Origin: an uncultured Cohaesibacter sp.
Lineage (GTDB): Bacteria > Pseudomonadota > Alphaproteobacteria > Rhizobiales > Cohaesibacteraceae
Direction of reading: 5' to 3'
DNA: 64,000 nt
Assembly: GCF_963667045.1 (NCBI RefSeq)
Contig: NZ_OY762934.1
Span: 2,411,501-2,475,500 of the forward strand
Both the position numbers and the translations under genes were made by a program. Positions 17,392-25,309 of this stretch are shown piece after piece. The notes under the pieces were generated by a model. The model searched no databases and was not told the origin of the DNA. It saw only the letters and a program-made list of their open reading frames with translations. Each line of letters begins with the position of its first letter. Position 1 is the stretch's first letter.

Positions 17392-17850
17392 ATGGCAAAA
17401 GCACGTGGCGACAAAATGACTGGCGATCTTCTCAGTTGGGAGCCTCCCAAGGTAGCTCCCCGCTTTGAAGAAACCCGTGTGCGTGCCTCATCCCTTGCCC
17501 GGAAAGTCTGCCGTGTGTTGGCCGAGTCTCTCAAAGAGGATGGGCGGAGCCGAGAGGACATTGCCGCTCAGCTATCCGAGTTTCTCGGAGAAGAAATCAG
17601 CCGGGACAGCATGGATGCCTGGACCTCGGAGGCACGGGAAAACAACAACATTTCTGCCTACCGCTATTTTGCTCTGGCCCGAATTCTGGGCAGCGCAGAG
17701 ATGCTCAACGAACTGCTTACAGATACCAACATGATTGTTGTCGATCAAAAATATCAGCCCCTTATCGAACGAGAATTGGCTCTTGAGAAGAAGGAGGCAC
17801 TGGAACAGTTCATTGCCAGCCGCGATAAGGAATGGAGGCTGAGCAAATGA
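17392..17850 (+). CDS. Early phage protein preceding transposase, unknown
   Basis: 152 residues, mostly helical. An internal segment (EDIAAQLSEFLGEEISRDSM) looks like a helix-turn-helix, and the C-terminus is a charged probable coiled coil (IERELALEKKEALEQFI). Proteins of this sort commonly sit directly upstream of transposase A in Mu-like prophages. It overlaps transposase A by four bases (ATGA), so translation is coupled. Function unknown. Confidence 0.65.
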   Translation: MAKARGDKMTGDLLSWEPPKVAPRFEETRVRASSLARKVCRVLAESLKEDGRSREDIAAQLSEFLGEEISRDSMDAWTSEARENNNISAYRYFALARILGSAEMLNELLTDTNMIVVDQKYQPLIERELALEKKEALEQFIASRDKEWRLSK

Positions 17851-20063
17851 CATCAGCTATCTGCGTTAGTGAAAATGGTTCCGCTCGCGAATGGTATAGT
17901 GCAAGAGAATTGGCCGAATTAAAGCTCGTTGGTTTGCCTCAAAGTGACAGAAAATCAATTATTCGATTTGCTGAGCGACATAATTGGCAGACTACGTCAT
18001 TCGCCCGCAAACGGTCTGGCCGAGGTGGGGGCTGGGAATATCATATTGATCTGCTTCCAGAGGCTGCGCGGGCTGATCTGAACAAACGCGTTGCCCTGGA
18101 CAAGCTCTCTCAGGAACCCGTGCAAAGTAAAAGGTCAGTTGTCGTCAAGGATGGCAATGCTCCTAACGCACGTCAACGCATCATGATGGAAGCGCGAGCT
18201 GCTCTCCTTGTAGAAATCGAGCGCCGCACCATCGTTAGTGACCTGTCTCGCAGGAAAGCCATTCTGCAATTCCTTGAGGATCTCACCCTCTACAGATCCG
18301 GGTTGCCGACCAGTGACCAGCATCGCCCAGACAAAACCGATTATGCGGCCCTTAGTGAAGCCGCCGAGCTTGCTGCCGAACGTCGGAACAGTCTTTCCTT
18401 GCGCTCCATCTATGGATGGTTTTCGGCTCGCGATGAGGGTGGTGTTACCGCCCTTGCACCTCAGATCAAGAAAAGGGCCAAGCCTCTAAATGAGGTCAAA
18501 TGGTTTGGCGATTTTCTCAAATTCTATGCTCGACCCTCAAAGCCAACCATAGCGGAAGCCCTTGGCGCTTATGTCGATACTTTAGGGAACAAGGATCTCG
18601 CTCCAACTTACAAGCAGGTGCGCACGGCGCTCTCCAAACTGGGCAATGTGGATCGTGTCCGGGGCCGTGAAGGTGCTTTGACCATCAAGGCGCGCATGGC
18701 CTATGTCAGCCGGTCGACGGAAGGATTGATGCCGACATCGATCTACACTGCCGATGGCAAAACCTTTGATGCCGAGGTCGCGCATTTGCTGACCGGCCAG
18801 CCTTTCCGTCCAGAAATCACCTCAGTAGTGGATGTCTTCACCCGAAAGTGTGTCGGCTTCTCCATCAGCCTGAAAGAGAATGTGATCGCTGTTGCCGATG
18901 CCTTGCGCAGGGCTAGCGTAGAGCATGGCATCCCGGCAATTTTCTATGTCGATAACGGACCTGGCTATAAAAACAAGACATTTGATGCTGACGCCACGGG
19001 CATGATGGGCCGTCTTGGTATCTCCAAGATGCATTCAATCGCCTATAATTCGCAAGCACGCGGCATCATCGAGCGGTTCCATGGGAGTGTCTGGAACCCT
19101 CTGGCGCGCAGCTATGTCACCTATGTCGGTCGCGGTATGGACAAAGAGGCTCGCAAGAAGGCCTTTGATGTTACCAGACGCGAAATCAAGACGCTTGGCA
19201 AAAGCCGTATTCTCATTGAATGGGATGAGTTTCTGGCCGACTGCGAGAAGGCGGTCGATGTCTATAACAACAAGCCGCACTCAGAGCTTCCGAAAACGGC
19301 TGATCCAATCACCGGCAGAAAGCGGCATATGTCGCCAAATGAATTCTGGGCGGCCCAGATGGCCAAAGGCTTTGAGCCAGTTTCCGTGCAACCGTTTGAA
19401 GTGGATGACCTGTTCAGACCGCATGAAATCCGCACGGTCAATCGGTGCCTCATTAACTGGAACACCAACCAGTATTTCCATCAGGCTTTGGAGCAGTATC
19501 ACGGCGATAAGGTCATTGTTGCCTATGACGTCAAAGATGCCAGCAAGCTCTGGGTGCGTAAAATCGATGAGGTGGATGGGGAGCTGCTGCCGGGTCGCCT
19601 GATCTGTGTCGCCGAGTTTGCTGGCAATGAAGAGCGCTATGTCTCGGTTTCCTACGAGCAGGCCGCTATCGAAAAACGGGCTCGTGCCCAGAAGCGCCGC
19701 CTTACCGACAAGATGGACAAAGTTGATGACCAATTGCGCTCGGATCTGGTGCTTGAGCATAACCCGGCTGAAAACCTCAATGTACTGGATGGCTTTGCCT
19801 CCACGTCGAGTGAAGCCGACGCATCCCTTGAATTGATCGAGCCTGCGCCTGTTCTGGAGATCTCCCCCTCGAAACCACGCAAACGCGTTTTCTCAACCGA
19901 TGAGGAACTGGCCGCTTGGGTGATCGAACATCCAGAAGAACTAACCCCTTCACGAAAAAAGGTGCTGACCGGATGTCTCCAGCGCAGCACCTCTTTGGAA
20001 CTGTTCCGCCTCAATGGTGTCGACGTGGAAGCCCTTCGAAACGTCCTCCGCGCCGCCGCCTGA
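17847..20063 (+). CDS. Mu-type DDE transposase A
   Basis: 738 residues from the ATG overlapping the previous stop; an in-frame ATG at 17832 is possible. The N-terminal Mu DNA-binding domain (EWYSARELAELKLVGLP, WEYHIDLLPEAAR) precedes a retroviral-integrase-like core with catalytic D303 (TADGKTFD), D369 (FYVDNGPGYKN) and E409 (GIIERFHG). A Mu-transposase C-terminal beta-barrel and a tail with an EELTPSRKK segment follow; the tail would contact ATPase B. It cuts and joins the prophage ends during integration and replicative transposition. Length is slightly above Mu A (663 residues). Confidence 0.95.
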   Translation: MTSAICVSENGSAREWYSARELAELKLVGLPQSDRKSIIRFAERHNWQTTSFARKRSGRGGGWEYHIDLLPEAARADLNKRVALDKLSQEPVQSKRSVVVKDGNAPNARQRIMMEARAALLVEIERRTIVSDLSRRKAILQFLEDLTLYRSGLPTSDQHRPDKTDYAALSEAAELAAERRNSLSLRSIYGWFSARDEGGVTALAPQIKKRAKPLNEVKWFGDFLKFYARPSKPTIAEALGAYVDTLGNKDLAPTYKQVRTALSKLGNVDRVRGREGALTIKARMAYVSRSTEGLMPTSIYTADGKTFDAEVAHLLTGQPFRPEITSVVDVFTRKCVGFSISLKENVIAVADALRRASVEHGIPAIFYVDNGPGYKNKTFDADATGMMGRLGISKMHSIAYNSQARGIIERFHGSVWNPLARSYVTYVGRGMDKEARKKAFDVTRREIKTLGKSRILIEWDEFLADCEKAVDVYNNKPHSELPKTADPITGRKRHMSPNEFWAAQMAKGFEPVSVQPFEVDDLFRPHEIRTVNRCLINWNTNQYFHQALEQYHGDKVIVAYDVKDASKLWVRKIDEVDGELLPGRLICVAEFAGNEERYVSVSYEQAAIEKRARAQKRRLTDKMDKVDDQLRSDLVLEHNPAENLNVLDGFASTSSEADASLELIEPAPVLEISPSKPRKRVFSTDEELAAWVIEHPEELTPSRKKVLTGCLQRSTSLELFRLNGVDVEALRNVLRAAA

Positions 20064-20091
20064 CAGCAAAACTTGAAAAGGAGAATACCAG

Positions 20092-20859
20092 ATGCGGAAT
20101 GTTTTTGTCGAGACCAGCAATGTCTCGCGCTTTCTCTCAGCCTTGGACCGGCTTAGCCAGCGTGGCGCTGATGAGGCCTGCCTTGTTGTCGTGGATGGCG
20201 CACCGGGGCTGGGCAAGACGACAACCCTCAAACACTGGGTTGCCCAGACCGGAAGTGTTTATCTCCGGGCAAAGAAGGAATGGACACCCAACTGGTTTAT
20301 GACCGAGCTTTTGGAAAACCTGCGGGTAACGCCGCCTCATGCATTCCAGAAGAAATACAAAACGGCGTTGGAGGAACTGGCGAGCCGTCAGGCCTCAGCC
20401 CAGATGGCCAATAGAACCTTTGGTCTTGTCATTGATGAAGCCGACCACGTTTCCAGCAAATCCCCCATTCTGGAGACCATTCGCGATATCTCTGACATGA
20501 TCGAGCTGCCGACCATTCTGGTTGGTATGGGCAAGGTGAATGATAACCTCAAACGCTTCCCGCAGGTTGCCTCTCGTGTTTCGCAGAAGGTGCGGTTCGA
20601 GAATTGCTCTGAGGATGATGTCAATGCTCTGATCTCCGGGCGCTGTGAAGTGCCGGTTGCTCCTGACTTGACCAAATTCATCCTCAAGGCCTCAGGCGGC
20701 TATAACCGGGAAATCCTTGAAGCCATCGCCAACATTGAGCGGTTCGGCCTTCGCAATGAGCCAGATGAAGGTGGCCTCACCATGGCCGATATGGTGGGCG
20801 AGACCCTGCTCATCGACCGCCAGCGCAATCTTCCCATTGCTGTTCCGGAGATGATGTGA
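20092..20859 (+). CDS. Transposition ATPase B (AAA+)
   Basis: 255 residues with a GGAGAATACC ribosome site. Walker A is GAPGLGKT (36-43) and Walker B LVIDEADH (about 112-119). It corresponds to Mu B, which binds target DNA as an ATP-dependent filament, provides target immunity and stimulates transposase A. It lies 28 bases after A, as in Mu. The stop overlaps the next start (TGATG). Confidence 0.92.
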   Translation: MRNVFVETSNVSRFLSALDRLSQRGADEACLVVVDGAPGLGKTTTLKHWVAQTGSVYLRAKKEWTPNWFMTELLENLRVTPPHAFQKKYKTALEELASRQASAQMANRTFGLVIDEADHVSSKSPILETIRDISDMIELPTILVGMGKVNDNLKRFPQVASRVSQKVRFENCSEDDVNALISGRCEVPVAPDLTKFILKASGGYNREILEAIANIERFGLRNEPDEGGLTMADMVGETLLIDRQRNLPIAVPEMM

Positions 20860-21449
20860 TGGCCGTCGGCGATCTATCCAACGCGGTTCTGCACCGTCTG
20901 TCTGATGGCCAATGCCACACTATTGATCATCTGGACTATGCCCTGCCTGACTTCAAACGACGCGAGATTGTCAAATGCGCAGGTCGTCTGGTCATGCGTG
21001 GTTTGCTCGAACGCGTGGAACTCGGTTGCTATCAACTGACCGATAACGGCAAACAAATTATTGCCTCTGGTCAGAAGATCACCTCCGGGCCAATCCGTGC
21101 AGATCGCGGATTGAGCCGCAAGCCACGCGAAACCCTTCGTCAACGGGCATGGAACGCTATGCGCATGTCGGGAGCCTTTACGATTGGTGACATCGTAATG
21201 GCCGCGTCTACAGGCTCCGAGAAAAATGCAGACAATAACCTGCAACGCTATTTCTGCGCGTTGGTGAAGGCCCGCTATCTGACTGTTTTGCCCGTTAGGG
21301 TGAGGGGAACGAAGCTCACGTCCAACGGCTTCAAACGCTTTCGCCTGATGAAAGATACAGGACCGATTGCCCCGATTTATCGCGCCAACAAAGGGTGTCT
21401 GTTTGACCATAACCTTGGCGAACGAGGGGAGATCATTCCATGTCAGTAA
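20859..21449 (+). CDS. Early phage protein with winged-helix-like segments, unknown
   Basis: 196 residues from the ATG at 20859, which overlaps the stop of B; a GTG at 20856 is an alternative. The N-terminal half (HRLSDGQCHTIDHLDYALPD... LVMRGLLERVELGCYQLT) resembles a winged helix, and a second similar unit (MRMSGAFTIGDIVMAAS) follows. It is likely a DNA-binding early protein. No family name can be assigned. Confidence 0.65.
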   Translation: MAVGDLSNAVLHRLSDGQCHTIDHLDYALPDFKRREIVKCAGRLVMRGLLERVELGCYQLTDNGKQIIASGQKITSGPIRADRGLSRKPRETLRQRAWNAMRMSGAFTIGDIVMAASTGSEKNADNNLQRYFCALVKARYLTVLPVRVRGTKLTSNGFKRFRLMKDTGPIAPIYRANKGCLFDHNLGERGEIIPCQ

Positions 21450-21784
21450 CGGCAAAAGACCTCCTTATGGAACAACTGGATCGGTTGGGCTCCAAGAAAG
21501 CCGTTGCTGATGAGCTGGACGTCAGCCGCACCCAGATCAGCCTTTATCTGGCGGACAAATACGAACAGGCAGGAGGTCGGGTTGACCGGCTGGAAGCCAA
21601 GATCATAGCCGCTTACAGCGACCGGGTGTTCTGCCCGCATTTGGGCTCCGACATCAAGCAAAGTGATTGTGAGGACTGCCGCACGGCCAGCATTCCCACC
21701 AGTGATCCGGCTCTTCTCAGGCGCTGGATTGCATGCAAGACCTGTCCTCTCAATCCAAGCCGGGAGGAGAGCACCGCATGTTGA
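21440..21784 (+). CDS. Early HTH protein with C-terminal cysteine cluster
   Basis: 114 residues. The N-terminal helix-turn-helix (SKKAVADELDVSRTQISLYL) is followed by CPHLGSDIKQSDCEDC and CKTCPLNP, a possible zinc-binding cluster of five or more cysteines. This combination is common in early regions of Mu-like phages. It overlaps its neighbours at both ends. Confidence 0.65.
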   Translation: MSVTAKDLLMEQLDRLGSKKAVADELDVSRTQISLYLADKYEQAGGRVDRLEAKIIAAYSDRVFCPHLGSDIKQSDCEDCRTASIPTSDPALLRRWIACKTCPLNPSREESTAC

Positions 21785-22029
21785 GTGAAAATCTCCGCGC
21801 TCTGCAGGAATGGTTTGTGGCCGCCTATAACAATGATGGCTTTACGCCCTCGGCTGCCCAACACTTTGCCGATCTGTTGCGTGCCCAGTCGGAGAAAGCG
21901 ATGCGTCTGGAAGCCGCCCTGTTGGCTCAGACCATTCCTCTGACCACCGACCATCTTGAAGACCCCAAAATCATCCTTTTCCCGACATGGCCGGAAAAGG
22001 CACGAAACCACAAAGAGAACGAAGGGTGA
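21778..22029 (+). CDS. Small early phage protein, unknown
   Basis: 83 residues from the ATG at 21778, overlapping the preceding gene by seven bases. Helical and soluble (LSENLRALQEWFVAAYNNDG). No recognisable family. Confidence 0.5.
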   Translation: MLSENLRALQEWFVAAYNNDGFTPSAAQHFADLLRAQSEKAMRLEAALLAQTIPLTTDHLEDPKIILFPTWPEKARNHKENEG

Positions 22030-22060
22030 ATCTCACCCTGATTTGAGAAGGATTTTTATC

Positions 22061-22684
22061 ATGTCAGAGCAAGAAAAGCAGATCCCGGAAGGGTATATGG
22101 AAAACGCCAAGGGTGCTTTGGTTCCAATCGAAACCATCAAGCCGGAGCATATCGTGGAGGATGCTCTGGTTCGCGATCTCATGACTGCAGCTGAAACGCT
22201 GAATGCCCAGTTGGCCGCGTTCAAGCAAAAGGCCTTTGGCGATGTGGAAGCCTTCCGCGAATTGATTTCCGAGAAATACGGAGCCAAGCGCGGTGGCAAG
22301 AAAGGCAACGTGACGCTCAATAGCTATGACGGCTCTCTCCAGTTGGTGGTGGCTGTCAATGAGAGCATTTCTTTCGGGCCTGAGCTGGAAGCGGCAAAAG
22401 CCCTGATTGACGAGTGTATTCAGGAATGGAGCAAGGATGCCAACGCCAATTTGCGCGCCTTGGTCGATGATGCCTTTCAGGTGGACAAGCAGGGCAAAAT
22501 CTCAACCGGGCGTGTCCTTGGCCTGCGTCGCCTCAATATCGAGGATGAGAAGTGGCTCAAGGCCATGGAAGCCATTTCCGATGCTCTCCGGGTGACTGGA
22601 TCAAAGAGCTACTTCCGCGCCTACAAGCGCCAGCAGGGAAGTGAAGAGCGCAATCCTGTTTCTCTCGATATCGCTAGCGTATGA
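22061..22684 (+). CDS. DUF3164 family protein
   Basis: 207 residues from the ATG at 22061, preceded by GAGAAGGA. It has the DUF3164 features: N-terminal PEGYMENAKGALVPIETIKP, a central helix AFRELISEKYGAKRGGKKGN and the C-terminal ALRVTGSKSYFRAYKR. The family is found in early regions of Mu-like phages; its biochemical role is not established. The stop overlaps the next start by four bases. Confidence 0.88.
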   Translation: MSEQEKQIPEGYMENAKGALVPIETIKPEHIVEDALVRDLMTAAETLNAQLAAFKQKAFGDVEAFRELISEKYGAKRGGKKGNVTLNSYDGSLQLVVAVNESISFGPELEAAKALIDECIQEWSKDANANLRALVDDAFQVDKQGKISTGRVLGLRRLNIEDEKWLKAMEAISDALRVTGSKSYFRAYKRQQGSEERNPVSLDIASV

Positions 22685-22929
22685 GGGGGGCGGACATGGT
22701 GCAGATTTCGGATGCTCAGAAGAAGGTGCTGCATAGCTTGCAGCATCTCATTGAACCGGACGAACAAAAGTTTCTGGTCTCGACGGCGGATGTGGCTGCA
22801 AGAGCTGGTCTGGATGGGGATTTCACCCGCAACGCTCTTAATCGTCTCTGCAACAAAGGTCTGGTTTGCCAGCCCTCCAAAGGCGATTGGGGCCTCACCG
22901 TAGATGGAGGCCAGTATGGGACGTCCTAG
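22681..22929 (+). CDS. Small early phage protein, winged-helix-like
   Basis: 82 residues (ATG at 22681 overlapping DUF3164, or ATG at 22696). STADVAARAGLDGDFTRNAL followed by GLVCQPSKGDWGLT looks like a winged helix. No family assigned. Confidence 0.55.
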   Translation: MRGADMVQISDAQKKVLHSLQHLIEPDEQKFLVSTADVAARAGLDGDFTRNALNRLCNKGLVCQPSKGDWGLTVDGGQYGTS

Positions 22930-23329
22930 TGCACCAACGCTTGCCAAAATCCATATTGCGAAGAAGGAACTGGGGCTTGATGACGCCACCTACCGGGCCT
23001 TGCTTCTGCGTGTAACCGGCAAAGACAGCTCTGGTCGAATGAGTGAAACCGAACGGGCAGTCGTGCTGAGCGAGCTGAAGCGGCTGGGTTGGAAGCCCAA
23101 AAGCACAGACGGCAAACACCGACCACCTTCCTCAAAGCCCTATATCCGGCTGATGTATGCCATTGCCAAGAATATCGACGCGAAAGGCTACTGGGAGCTT
23201 CCCTTCAAGGAGGCCCTGCGTGCCTTTGTGAAGAAAGAGACCGGCATTGATAACCCGGAATGGCTGACGTTCGAGCAAGCCAGCCCGGTGATCGAAGCCC
23301 TCAAGAAAATTGAACGGAGGGCTTCGTGA
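22916..23329 (+). CDS. gemA: GemA-like early regulatory protein
   Basis: 137 residues from the ATG at 22916, with GGAGG just upstream; an ATG at 22904 lies inside the previous gene. It begins with the typical HIAKKELGLDDATYRALL and has SKPYIRLMYAIAKN. This matches the GemA family (Mu gp16), which in Mu lowers host gyrase activity and alters host gene expression. It overlaps the previous gene by 14 bases and the next by four. Confidence 0.85.
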   Translation: MGRPSAPTLAKIHIAKKELGLDDATYRALLLRVTGKDSSGRMSETERAVVLSELKRLGWKPKSTDGKHRPPSSKPYIRLMYAIAKNIDAKGYWELPFKEALRAFVKKETGIDNPEWLTFEQASPVIEALKKIERRAS

Positions 23330-23586
23330 CCAAACCATTGTCTGCCGACTTTGTCACGGATCACGCTGTGGTTCGCTATATGGAACGGGTGCTCGACATG
23401 GATATAGAAGCGATCCGCGAGCTGATCGCTTCAGAAACCTCATATGCGGTGCAAGCAAAAGCCGATGCTCTGACAGCAGAAGGCAAGCGCTATGTGTTCA
23501 AGAATGGCCGGGTGATTACGGTTCTCTTGACTAAAAACAGAATGTCACATCTGAAGCGTCTCAGAACGGGAGAGAGACATGGGTGA
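23326..23586 (+). CDS. Small early phage protein, unknown
   Basis: 86 residues from a GTG at 23326 that overlaps the GemA stop (GTGA). Ordered alpha/beta pattern (DHAVVRYMERVLDMDIEAIR, KRYVFKNGRVITVLLT) resembling small toxin-like or RelE-type folds, though I cannot assign one. It overlaps the next gene by eight bases. Confidence 0.55.
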   Translation: MTKPLSADFVTDHAVVRYMERVLDMDIEAIRELIASETSYAVQAKADALTAEGKRYVFKNGRVITVLLTKNRMSHLKRLRTGERHG

Positions 23587-23977
23587 GCTTTTGACCGAGG
23601 ATATGGCCATGATTGCCGATATTGTAGGCCGCGATGTTGTCGATGAGCTGATGGCCACACTGCCGGGGATTGAGATCAAGGTTCCCTTGCATTGGACGGA
23701 AGACAATCCGCTTGCCCGTCTTGATCGGGAAACTGCCGATCTGCTGATCGAGCAATTCCCTGGCGATAAGTTCTATGTGCCAACCCGACTTCGCCAGGTC
23801 GATAACAAAACCGAGGCTCTCCGCTTGCATAAAGAAGGATTGGGCTCAATCGAGATCGCCCTCGCACTGCGCATATCAGAACGCTATGTCCGCATGCTGC
23901 TGGCGGGCAAAGCCCTGCCAAGCCGCGTTGATGAGCGCCAGATGGATATTGAGGACTTTCTGGGGCGGGTGGGGTGA
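23579..23977 (+). CDS. Mor-like transcription activator
   Basis: 132 residues with a GGGAGAGAC ribosome site. After an N-terminal helical dimerisation region it has FPGDKFYVPTRLR, resembling the GGQVYIPRG strand of Mu Mor, and a C-terminal helix-turn-helix (GSIEIALALRISERYVRMLL). Mor/C proteins activate middle or late phage promoters. It is the last early gene, exactly where Mor is expected. It is a somewhat divergent member. Confidence 0.7.
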   Translation: MGELLTEDMAMIADIVGRDVVDELMATLPGIEIKVPLHWTEDNPLARLDRETADLLIEQFPGDKFYVPTRLRQVDNKTEALRLHKEGLGSIEIALALRISERYVRMLLAGKALPSRVDERQMDIEDFLGRVG

Positions 23978-24156
23978 TCAGGCCAAATTCACAGTTTGAG
24001 CCCTTTCGAGATCTTCAAAATGAAGGAGCGTTCGCATCCGTAACAAAGGGCGGCTGAAAATCCAGCCCAATTGTATATACCGGCTGCTGTTCGCAAGAGA
24101 TTTCTCTGCATGTCGCTGAAAGTCGCTCATTGTTGCTGTTGACACGCTGGATCGGC

Positions 24157-24306
24157 CTATTCTCTCCTATTCCTTGCAATCGCTTTCTTTGCCAATTCCT
24201 TACGGTTCGCACAGCGGGAATAGAGGCTGGCCTTGGCTTCGGTTGTGTGGCCGAAGACGGGCATGATTTCTTTTCTCGCTGCTCCGGCTTCGGCAACGTC
24301 TGTTGC
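24157..24306 (-). pseudogene. Tyrosine-recombinase C-terminal remnant, copy 1
   Basis: The reverse-strand frame between stops encodes 49 residues including AEAGAARKEIMPVFGHTTEA and LYSRCANRKELAKKAIAR, the GH...Y end of a phage-type integrase with the catalytic His and Tyr regions. Everything upstream (core-binding domain, HxxR) is missing. A second, diverged copy lies at 24988-25110 in the same orientation. Confidence 0.75.
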
Positions 24307-24366
24307 TTAGAAATTGATCTGAGAGGTTTGGCTATAGCCTTCTGCATATTCGAGGGGATCTATCAA

Positions 24367-24951
24367 TCACACCACAGAAAAATACAGATACGTAGCGGGA
24401 TCATCGTTGCCAGCTTTGATTGCCCAAGCTTGATGAACATCGTCGGTCTCCAAGGCAAATTGCTCGCATCGCTCATTGTAGCGCAGCCGCTCTTCCTTGT
24501 GGCAGAAAAAGGTCGAAGCAATAAGCCCCCCGATTCTCATGTCTGCTTCATCTTCACTAATATTGCGTGCGTCGCCTCTAGCTTTGTCCAGTTTAGATGC
24601 AAGGACGACACTAGAGAATTGCGTCTTTTGCATCTGTTTGAATTCAAAAGACCAGCTGCGTTTGGAGTTTGAGATCCACAAATCGGCACGCCCCCAACTT
24701 TTTTTTCTTCGATCCGGCTTGGATCTTTTGGGTGTTGCGTATTCAGTCAGCGCTATGAACCCAGCCATATTTGCAGCCGACAGCAAATTGCCAACGCTGG
24801 TCACTTCACTGAATGCGAACAAATCATCATCTTCAACATAATTATGGTAGCGTTTGCGGATGACCAAAGCTTTATCTATCCATTTTTTCCAGGTCCTATA
24901 TTCTTCGCGCCGTTTGTCACCCTTAAGGTGTTCAATTGCATAAATCGACAA
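24367..24951 (-). CDS. Cargo protein, possible PD-(D/E)xK nuclease fold
   Basis: 194 residues, transcribed against the phage operons and visibly richer in A+T. Residues about 88-105 read GRADLWISNSKRSWSFEFK, that is, Asp90 then Glu103-Phe-Lys105 on successive strands, matching the D...ExK core of PD-(D/E)xK enzymes. No other domain is recognised. It lies between the Mor-like gene and the lysis module, framed by two integrase remnants, so it is imported cargo. A nuclease or restriction-like defence role is possible but only motif-based. Confidence 0.6.
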   Translation of the reverse strand: MSIYAIEHLKGDKRREEYRTWKKWIDKALVIRKRYHNYVEDDDLFAFSEVTSVGNLLSAANMAGFIALTEYATPKRSKPDRRKKSWGRADLWISNSKRSWSFEFKQMQKTQFSSVVLASKLDKARGDARNISEDEADMRIGGLIASTFFCHKEERLRYNERCEQFALETDDVHQAWAIKAGNDDPATYLYFSVV

Positions 24952-24987
24952 ATCTACTCCCCCTATTCAGTCCCATCGCCTTTTTTA

Positions 24988-25110
24988 CTAGATCCTTAGG
25001 TTCTCGCAGCGAGAATAGTGGCTGGCCTTGGCTTCGGTTGTGTGGCCCAAGGCTGACATAATTTCATTCGCGCAGCCACCCGCTTCGGCAGCGTCCGCTG
25101 AGATGCTATG
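24988..25110 (-). pseudogene. Tyrosine-recombinase C-terminal remnant, copy 2
   Basis: 40 codons between stops encode ADAAEAGGCANEIMSALGHT and the catalytic-tyrosine segment ASHYSRCENL, homologous to copy 1. The two copies share a 28-bp identical stretch (24225-24252 and 25020-25047) in direct orientation. Confidence 0.75.
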
Positions 25111-25228
25111 TCATAATCCGCCCGTTCGCCAGATGCGCAGTCAATAGCAATGTAATTTCGGCGCGGCACCCAATGTCTCAAATGTCCGCAGAGTGTGAGT
25201 TCGTGACGACCCTACCAAACAGGCTTCC

Positions 25229-25243
25229 CTCGGAACACTTCCG
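25229..25243. repeat. 15-bp element CTCGGAACACTTCCG, copy 1
   Basis: Contains the near-palindrome CGGAACACTTCCG. It sits between a cargo block and the next phage gene and recurs exactly at 49738-49752. Confidence 0.6.
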
Positions 25244-25309
25244 GCGCTTCCCGTAATTTAAAAGCAGACAGTGGTCTCAAAATTCGTTCCGAATTTCACG
25301 AGGCCAGTT

